Assembly: GCA_910589335.1 (NCBI GenBank)
Contig: CAJUTW010000019.1
Coordinates: forward strand, 1-28,320
Source of the DNA: an uncultured Bacilli bacterium
GTDB taxonomy: Bacteria; Bacillota_I; Bacilli_A; RF39; UBA660
Reading direction: 5' to 3'
DNA length: 28,320 nucleotides
The position numbers and the translations under genes are program-made. The stretch's first letter is position 1. Each line of letters begins with the position of its first letter. Positions 23,452 to 28,320 of this stretch are shown here, piece by piece. The notes beneath the pieces are model-generated. The model made no database searches and was not told where the DNA came from. It worked only from the letters and a program-made list of their open reading frames with translations.

Positions 23452-25290
23452 ATGGGTAAAATAATAGGAATAGATTTAGGAACAACAAATTCATGTGCTG
23501 CTGTATTAGAAGCAGGAGCACCAAAAGTAATACCAAATCCAGAAGGAGGAAGAACAACTCCATCGGTTGTGGCTTTTAAAAAAGGAGAAAAAATAGTAGG
23601 AGATGCTGCTAAACGTCAAGCTCTTACTAATCCTAATACAGTAATTTCAATAAAGAGAAAAATGGGAACTAATGAGAAAGTGGAATTAGAAGGTAAGAAA
23701 TATTCCCCAGAAGAAATTTCTGCAATGATTTTATCTTATATTAAAGATTATGCAGAAAGTTATTTAGGAGAAAAAGTTGAAAAAGCAGTTATTACTGTAC
23801 CAGCGTATTTCTCAGATTCTGAGCGTCAAGCTACTAAGAATGCTGGAAAAATTGCAGGACTTGAAGTTGAAAGAATTATTAATGAACCAACTGCTGCAGC
23901 TTTATCTTATGGTCTTGAAAAAGAGGAAGGGCAAACTATTCTTGTGTACGATTTAGGTGGAGGTACATTTGATGTTTCAATTCTAGAACTTGGTGATGGA
24001 GTATTCGAAGTTAAATCTACTAATGGAAATAACCATTTAGGTGGAGATGATTTTGATGAAAGAATTATTGATTATTTAGTAGAAGAATTCAAGAAAGAGA
24101 ATGATATTGATCTTCGTGATGATGATATGGCAATGCAACGTCTTAAAGAGACTGCTGAAAAGGCTAAGAAAGATTTATCTGGAATGGTATCAACTCAAGT
24201 TTCAGCTCCATTCATTGCTAAAGGAGAAGATGGAGAACCTCTTCATTTAGATATGACATTAACTAGAGCTAAATTTGAAGATTTAATTTCTGATTTAGTA
24301 GAGTCAACTTTAGAACCAGTTAAGAAAGCATTAAAGGATGCTAAGATGACTAAGAAAGATATCGATAAAGTTATTTTAGTAGGTGGATCAACTCGTGTAC
24401 CACTTGTTTATGATACAATTACTAAAGAGTTAGGAAAAGAACCTTCTCGTGAAGTTAATCCAGATGAGGTAGTAGCAATGGGTGCTGCAATTCAAGGTGG
24501 AGTTTTAACAGGAGATGTTAATGATATCGTATTACTTGATGTTACACCTTTATCATTAGGTCTTGAAACATTAGGTGGAGTTATGACTACATTAATACCA
24601 AGAAATACTACAATTCCAACTTCAAAGAGTGAAGTATTCTCAACTGCTGCTGATAACCAACCAGCTGTTGATATTCATGTATTACAAGGTGAAAGACCAA
24701 TGGCTGCAGATAATAAAACATTAGGAAGATTCCAATTAACTAATATCCCACCTGCACCACGTGGAGTTCCTCAAATTGAAGTTAAGTTTGATATTGATGC
24801 TAATGGTATTGTTAATGTTACTGCTAAAGATTTAGGAACTAATAAAGAACAATCAATTACTATTACATCATCAACAAATTTAAGTGATGAAGAAATTGAA
24901 AAAATGCGTAAGGAAGCTGAAGAAAATAAGGAAGCTGATGAAAAACGTAAAGAAGAAGCTGAAGTTAGAAATGAAGCTGAACAAATGGTATTTCAAACAG
25001 AAAAAGCAATTAAAGATTTAGGTGATAAAGCTGATAAAAAAGAAGTAGAAGAAGCTGAAGATTTAATTAAAGATTTAAAGAAAGCTTTAGAAGATGGAGA
25101 TATCGAAAAAATTAAGAAAGAAAAAGAAAAACTTCAAGAAAAAGCTATGGCATTAGCAACTAAGGTATATGAACAAGCTGCTAAAGAACAACAAGCTGAA
25201 GCTAATGAAGAAGATAATAATGATAAAAAGTCTAAAAAAGACAAAAAAAAGAAAGATGATGTAGAAGAAGCTTCAATTGAAGAAGAATAA
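23452..25290 (+). CDS. dnaK: molecular chaperone DnaK (Hsp70)
   Basis: The ATP-driven Hsp70 chaperone, 612 aa. The nucleotide-binding domain shows IGIDLGTTNSC at the start, VPAYFSDSERQATK, AGLEVERIINEPTAAALSYG, VYDLGGGTFDVS and VGGSTRVPLV. The substrate-binding domain follows with DVTPLSLGLETLGG and the helical lid. The Gln-Thr-rich linker region and the lack of the 24-residue subdomain of Gram-negative DnaK fit Firmicutes. The C-terminal tail (about 590-612) is a run of Lys, Asp and Glu ending in EEASIEEE, unlike the Gly-rich disordered ends of many homologues. GGAG at 23438-23441 precedes the ATG. It is third in the heat-shock operon, with a hairpin between it and dnaJ. Confidence 0.97.
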   Translation: MGKIIGIDLGTTNSCAAVLEAGAPKVIPNPEGGRTTPSVVAFKKGEKIVGDAAKRQALTNPNTVISIKRKMGTNEKVELEGKKYSPEEISAMILSYIKDYAESYLGEKVEKAVITVPAYFSDSERQATKNAGKIAGLEVERIINEPTAAALSYGLEKEEGQTILVYDLGGGTFDVSILELGDGVFEVKSTNGNNHLGGDDFDERIIDYLVEEFKKENDIDLRDDDMAMQRLKETAEKAKKDLSGMVSTQVSAPFIAKGEDGEPLHLDMTLTRAKFEDLISDLVESTLEPVKKALKDAKMTKKDIDKVILVGGSTRVPLVYDTITKELGKEPSREVNPDEVVAMGAAIQGGVLTGDVNDIVLLDVTPLSLGLETLGGVMTTLIPRNTTIPTSKSEVFSTAADNQPAVDIHVLQGERPMAADNKTLGRFQLTNIPPAPRGVPQIEVKFDIDANGIVNVTAKDLGTNKEQSITITSSTNLSDEEIEKMRKEAEENKEADEKRKEEAEVRNEAEQMVFQTEKAIKDLGDKADKKEVEEAEDLIKDLKKALEDGDIEKIKKEKEKLQEKAMALATKVYEQAAKEQQAEANEEDNNDKKSKKDKKKKDDVEEASIEEE

Positions 25291-25298
25291 TTAATGTA

Positions 25299-25322
25299 TA
25301 AGTAGTCCTTTTGGACTACTTA
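25299..25322 (+). other. perfect hairpin between dnaK and dnaJ
   Basis: TAAGTAGTCC and GGACTACTTA form a 10-bp stem with a TTTT loop, 8 bases past the dnaK stop. No T tract follows, so full termination is unlikely; mRNA processing, stabilisation or partial attenuation between dnaK and dnaJ are possible roles. Confidence 0.7.
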
Positions 25323-25350
25323 ACTTTAGTCTATAGAAGGATGTGATATA

Positions 25351-26505
25351 GTGGCAGAAAAACGTGATTACTATGAGGTTTTAGGAGTTTCAAAAACTGC
25401 TAGTGAGCAAGAAATAAAAAGTGCTTTTCGAAAAAAAGCAAAAGAATTTCATCCAGATTTAAATAAAGATAATCCAAATGCAGCAGAAAAATTTAAAGAA
25501 GCACAAGAAGCTTATGAAGTTTTATCAGATGAGCAAAAAAGAAAAATGTATGATCAATATGGTCATGCTGGTGTAGGCGCTGGAGGAGCAGGAGGCTTCG
25601 GTGGAGGTTATGGAAACTTTAGTGGAGCTGATTTTGATTTTGGTGATATCTTCGATTCTATTTTTGGAGGAGCAGGAGGCTTTGGCGGAGGTTTCTCTAA
25701 TTTTGGTGGAGGAAGATCATCAGGTGTTAGAGCAACACGTGGTAGTGATGTTTTAATGCGTATGGATCTTGACTTTGATGAAGCTATTTATGGATGCGAA
25801 AAGAAATTTAATTTAGATGTTGTTGAAGATTGTGATGAATGTCATGGTCATGGAGGCTTTGATAGAGAAGAATGTTCTACTTGTCATGGAGAAGGTACTA
25901 TAACTTCCCAACAACAAACTATTCTTGGAGCTTTTATGTCTAAATCTACTTGTCCAGATTGTAGGGGAACTGGTAAGACGTATAAAAGAAAATGTTCAGA
26001 GTGTAATGGCAAAGGAAAAGTTAAAAGAAATAAAAAAATAACAATAAATATTCCAGAAGGTATTAACACAGGGGATAGACAAAGAGTTAGCGGAAAAGGA
26101 AATCCTGGCTCTAATGGAGGAGAAAACGGCGACTTATATATTGAATTTGTAGTCGATGAACATGATTATTTCATAAGAGATAATGATGATATTTATTTAG
26201 AAGTGCCTCTTACTTTAACTGAAGCTATTATGGGATGTAAAAAGGAGATACCTACACTTTATGGAAATGTTAAATTAAATATTTCTCAAGGAACTAATAG
26301 TGGAGATAAACAACGTATTAGAGGAAAAGGTGTAGATAATAAATATCGTCGACATAAGGGAGATATGTATGTTGTATTTAAAATTTTTACTCCTAAGAAA
26401 CTTTCTCGTGAACAAAAATCGCTTATTGAAAAATTAGCAAAAACTGATTTAGAAACTTCTGAGATAAAAGAATTTAATAAATTTACTAAAAAGAACGACA
26501 AATAA
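25351..26505 (+). CDS. dnaJ: co-chaperone DnaJ (Hsp40), GTG start
   Basis: DnaJ delivers substrates to DnaK and stimulates its ATPase. This is a complete type I protein of 384 aa: J domain (1-70) with the HPD motif at residues 34-36, a Gly/Phe-rich linker containing a duplicated GGAGGFGGG-type unit, four CxxCxGxG zinc motifs (CDECHGHG, CSTCHGEG, CPDCRGTG, CSECNGKG), and the C-terminal substrate domain with KIT..IPEG and GDLYIEF. The start is GTG: GAAGG lies 10 bases upstream, and the only nearby ATG is followed at once by TGA. The final codons and the stop lie in the 5' arm and loop of the downstream terminator. Confidence 0.95.
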   Translation: MAEKRDYYEVLGVSKTASEQEIKSAFRKKAKEFHPDLNKDNPNAAEKFKEAQEAYEVLSDEQKRKMYDQYGHAGVGAGGAGGFGGGYGNFSGADFDFGDIFDSIFGGAGGFGGGFSNFGGGRSSGVRATRGSDVLMRMDLDFDEAIYGCEKKFNLDVVEDCDECHGHGGFDREECSTCHGEGTITSQQQTILGAFMSKSTCPDCRGTGKTYKRKCSECNGKGKVKRNKKITINIPEGINTGDRQRVSGKGNPGSNGGENGDLYIEFVVDEHDYFIRDNDDIYLEVPLTLTEAIMGCKKEIPTLYGNVKLNISQGTNSGDKQRIRGKGVDNKYRRHKGDMYVVFKIFTPKKLSREQKSLIEKLAKTDLETSEIKEFNKFTKKNDK

Positions 26506-26520
26506 ATGTCGTTTTTTATT
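26491..26520 (+). terminator. intrinsic terminator of the hrcA-dnaJ operon
   Basis: AACGACA and TGTCGTT form a 7-bp stem (10 bp if the flanking A and T runs pair) around a loop holding the dnaJ TAA, followed by a T-rich tract. Confidence 0.8.
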
Positions 26521-26578
26521 TTGCTTTTTCTTATAAATATTTTTTATATTAAAATAGCTGTTTATTTTAAAAAAATAA

Positions 26579-26587
26579 TGATAGAAT
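26579..26587 (+). promoter_or_regulatory. possible extended -10 promoter for thyX
   Basis: TGA-TAGAAT fits an extended -10. The -35 region (near 26559-26565) is poor. The position, 49 bases before the ATG and after a terminator, suits the thyX gene. Confidence 0.38.
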
Positions 26588-26618
26588 TATAAGTAGGATG
26601 AAAAGGGTATTGAAGTAA

Positions 26619-26622
26619 GGGA
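26619..26622 (+). promoter_or_regulatory. ribosome binding site of thyX at long spacing
   Basis: GGAG lies 13 bases before ATG 26636 (16 before ATG 26639), longer than usual here. The nearer GTG and TTG codons run straight into TGA, so no better start exists. Confidence 0.45.
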
Positions 26623-26635
26623 GTGAGTTGATTAT

Positions 26636-28135
26636 ATGATGAAAGTAGAATTATTAGGGGCACTTGATTATAAGAAAGTAGAAAAGGTTTTAAAAGAAGT
26701 TGTTACTGATAAAGAAGATTTAGATAGACTTATAGAAGAATTAAAGGAAATTGAGAGGATTGCACATTCAGAAAAAGTAGCTACAGCAGGTCGTCTTTCA
26801 AGATTTGCTGGAGATGTTTTTGAAGTTTTAGGAATAAGTGAAGATAAAACACTTGAGCAAAATGCAAAATATGCAGCAATGGTGACTGGGATGGGACATG
26901 ATTCGATAGCTGATCATGATTATGGTGTGTTTTTATTAAAGGATGTTTCAATTATTGTTGAGCAAACAATTATTGCTGAGAGATATTCATCGTATACTAT
27001 TAAATCTCGTCGTTTAGTTGATCATTCAAAAGAAGGTTTTTACACACCTGATTTTCATGATAAAAGTGGAAAAATTCTTTCATATAATAAAGATTTGAAA
27101 AGAGATTATAATTCTCATATGAGGACATTTTTTGATTTGTCCGGAGAATTTGTAAAAAAAGGAATTAAACCAGAAGATTCAAGATTTATTATGCCATATT
27201 GTTTTTATTGTAATATTATGATGGGAATGAATGCTCATACTGTAAAAAATCTTATTATAAAGCTTCTTAAAACTAAACTTTCTAAAATTCAAGAGTTAAG
27301 AGAATTTGGAGAACAATTATTAGAAATTGCTAAAGTAAATTTTCCATACATTATAGAAGAGATAGAAAATACACCATATCAAGACTCTGATTTGGTAGAA
27401 GATTATTTGAATGAATATATTCCTAGAGAAGGTTATAAAATACTTGATAAACCAGAATTATTAAATTATTCTGGTAATGTAGATGAGACAATTATTATTT
27501 CTGCAATAATGCGTAGATATCAACTTAATAAAGAACAGGCAATTGAAGTATATAGTGATGTATGTCAACTTCATCCTGAATTTCCTAATGAAATGATGAA
27601 ACTGATAGCTTTTAAGGGAGATTCTTTAGAACTCACACAAGTTAATTTTCGATTTCAATTTGCACTGTCTTATGCAGTATTAACACATTTAACAAGACAT
27701 AGAGCACATGATATTATAATACCAGATTTTTGCCCAATACCAGACTTGACGCAATATAAAACTCCTCCTTCAATAGCAAAACGATTTAAAACTGAATATG
27801 ATCAAGCCTATGCTAAAAATTTGGAGATGTTTAATAAATTTAAAAATGAGTATCATGTTCGAGAAGAAGATTTAGTACATTTTATATTATCAGGAAACAT
27901 GACTAATGTTGTGACTAATATAAATGGAAAATCATTACAACATATTTTAGGTTTAAGAACTTGCAATAAGACACAATGGGAAACAAGGGAATGGGCTCTT
28001 AATGTACGAAGAATTATTTCTGAGTTGGATGATTGTAAATATTATTCTCAAATTTTAGGGCCAACTTGTGAAACTCAAGGAATATGTAACGAAGGAAAAG
28101 AATGTTGTGGAAAAATCTATACATTAAAGAAATAG
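26636..28135 (+). CDS. thyX: FAD-dependent thymidylate synthase, tandem ThyX domains
   Basis: ThyX makes dTMP from dUMP with methylene-tetrahydrofolate, NADPH and FAD. This protein is 499 aa, about twice the usual 220-270. The first half (to about 250) carries GHDSIADHD (87-95), ERYSSYTIKSRRLV (115-128, the RHRxxS-type region with the first Arg-His lost but the Ser-Tyr-x-x-x-Ser-Arg part kept) and RFIMPYCFY. The second half (about 275-499) carries LTHLTRHRAHD (349-359, RHR kept but the following Ser-rich part lost) and ILGLRTCNKTQWETR (437-451), plus a C-terminal Cys cluster CETQGIC...CCG. The two halves therefore look like a duplicated ThyX with complementary motif loss. It is a single gene after the heat-shock operon. 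Thymidylate synthase activity is inferred from the family. Confidence 0.82.
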   Translation: MMKVELLGALDYKKVEKVLKEVVTDKEDLDRLIEELKEIERIAHSEKVATAGRLSRFAGDVFEVLGISEDKTLEQNAKYAAMVTGMGHDSIADHDYGVFLLKDVSIIVEQTIIAERYSSYTIKSRRLVDHSKEGFYTPDFHDKSGKILSYNKDLKRDYNSHMRTFFDLSGEFVKKGIKPEDSRFIMPYCFYCNIMMGMNAHTVKNLIIKLLKTKLSKIQELREFGEQLLEIAKVNFPYIIEEIENTPYQDSDLVEDYLNEYIPREGYKILDKPELLNYSGNVDETIIISAIMRRYQLNKEQAIEVYSDVCQLHPEFPNEMMKLIAFKGDSLELTQVNFRFQFALSYAVLTHLTRHRAHDIIIPDFCPIPDLTQYKTPPSIAKRFKTEYDQAYAKNLEMFNKFKNEYHVREEDLVHFILSGNMTNVVTNINGKSLQHILGLRTCNKTQWETREWALNVRRIISELDDCKYYSQILGPTCETQGICNEGKECCGKIYTLKK

Positions 28136-28149
28136 AAAACTTTTCTATT
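28131..28149 (+). repeat. short palindrome over the thyX stop codon
   Basis: AATAGAAA and TTTCTATT form an 8-bp stem with a 3-base loop that includes the TAG stop. No T tract follows, so it is not a good terminator on its own. Confidence 0.4.
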
Positions 28150-28177
28150 TAATTATCTATATAATGGATATTTATGT

Positions 28178-28225
28178 GAGAAATCTCTTTTGTATATGAA
28201 TTACATTAATAAGATTTCTCTTTTT
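28178..28225 (+). terminator. probable terminator downstream of thyX
   Basis: GAGAAATCT (28178-28186) and AGATTTCTC (28212-28220) form a perfect 9-bp stem with a 25-base loop, followed by TTTTT. The loop is long, so strength is uncertain. Confidence 0.5.
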
Positions 28226-28320
28226 GTATGCTTTTTCTAAATCATTTTATAGTATCCTTAATTTTTGTTAGTGTAAAGAGTTTTGGGGGAGAGAGTTAAG
28301 AAAGTTGAGTCTTAATAACT
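28226..28320 (+). other. non-coding end of window, possible 5' leader
   Basis: No open frame with a ribosome binding site is seen. A GGGGGAGAGAG run at 28285-28295 is followed by an imperfect hairpin (AGTT-AAGA with TCTT-AAT-AACT) reaching the window edge. It could be the leader of the next gene or the start of a structured RNA; the window stops before this can be decided. Confidence 0.25.

Noticed and set aside
25576..25720. Near-identical GGAGGAGCAGGAGGCTT copies
   Set aside because: They encode the Gly/Phe-rich linker of DnaJ; internal repeats are normal there.
26598..26618. Six-codon leader peptide (ATG AAA ... TAA) before thyX
   Set aside because: It is too short to support, and no attenuation structure or conserved peptide is evident.
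1..28320. Mycoplasma genetic code (TGA as Trp)
   Set aside because: Trp is TGG throughout, and TGA correctly ends the flippase, GNAT, LCP and rsmD genes.

Overview
The window is very AT-rich DNA with every recognisable gene on the + strand and short gaps between them. TGA, TAA and TAG all act as stops and Trp is TGG, so the code is standard bacterial (table 11), not the mycoplasma code. Gene families and order (ylbD-ylbE-ylbF-rsmD, hrcA-grpE-dnaK-dnaJ with CIRCE operators, parE/parC, thyX, LCP and VanZ proteins, a glycine-rich ALK-like surface protein) point to a low-GC member of the Bacilli. An uncultured gut lineage near RF39 or the Erysipelotrichia is my guess; this placement is inference from gene content only.

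Layout. 1-3609 is the 3' end of a surface-polysaccharide cluster: a 5'-truncated polysaccharide pyruvyl transferase, a Wzx-type flippase and a ferredoxin/F420-hydrogenase-beta-like protein, joined by overlap or very short spacing. 3663-4556 is a compact Ppx/GppA-like protein, closed by an intrinsic terminator. 4661-9931 is a separate block with a strong promoter: a 1139-aa membrane-anchored YobI-like P-loop NTPase, a DUF2130 coiled-coil protein with a PD-(D/E)xK-like motif, and a GNAT acetyltransferase. 9996-12744 is an envelope block: an unknown four-helix membrane protein, a degenerate LytR-CpsA-Psr protein and a VanZ-like protein. An unknown 183-aa gene follows at 12833.

13470-18498 is the topoisomerase IV unit, parE and parC, with an unrecognised 152-aa gene between them. 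18531-19965 matches the Bacillus ylbD-ylbE-ylbF-rsmD order, but ylbF carries an in-frame TAA at codon 43. The coaD gene expected after rsmD is replaced by a 572-aa secreted protein with a pilin-like N-terminus, a glycine-rich domain and a probable beta-trefoil. 21744-26520 is the heat-shock operon hrcA-grpE-dnaK-dnaJ, with two CIRCE operators around one sigma-A promoter. 26636-28135 is an unusual double-domain ThyX-like thymidylate synthase. The last 185 bases are non-coding and contain a probable terminator.

No tRNA, rRNA, CRISPR array, insertion sequence or minus-strand gene was found. The items most worth a second look are the pilin-tailed glycine-rich surface protein, the tandem ThyX with complementary motif loss, the interrupted ylbF, and the YobI-like NTPase/DUF2130 pair.
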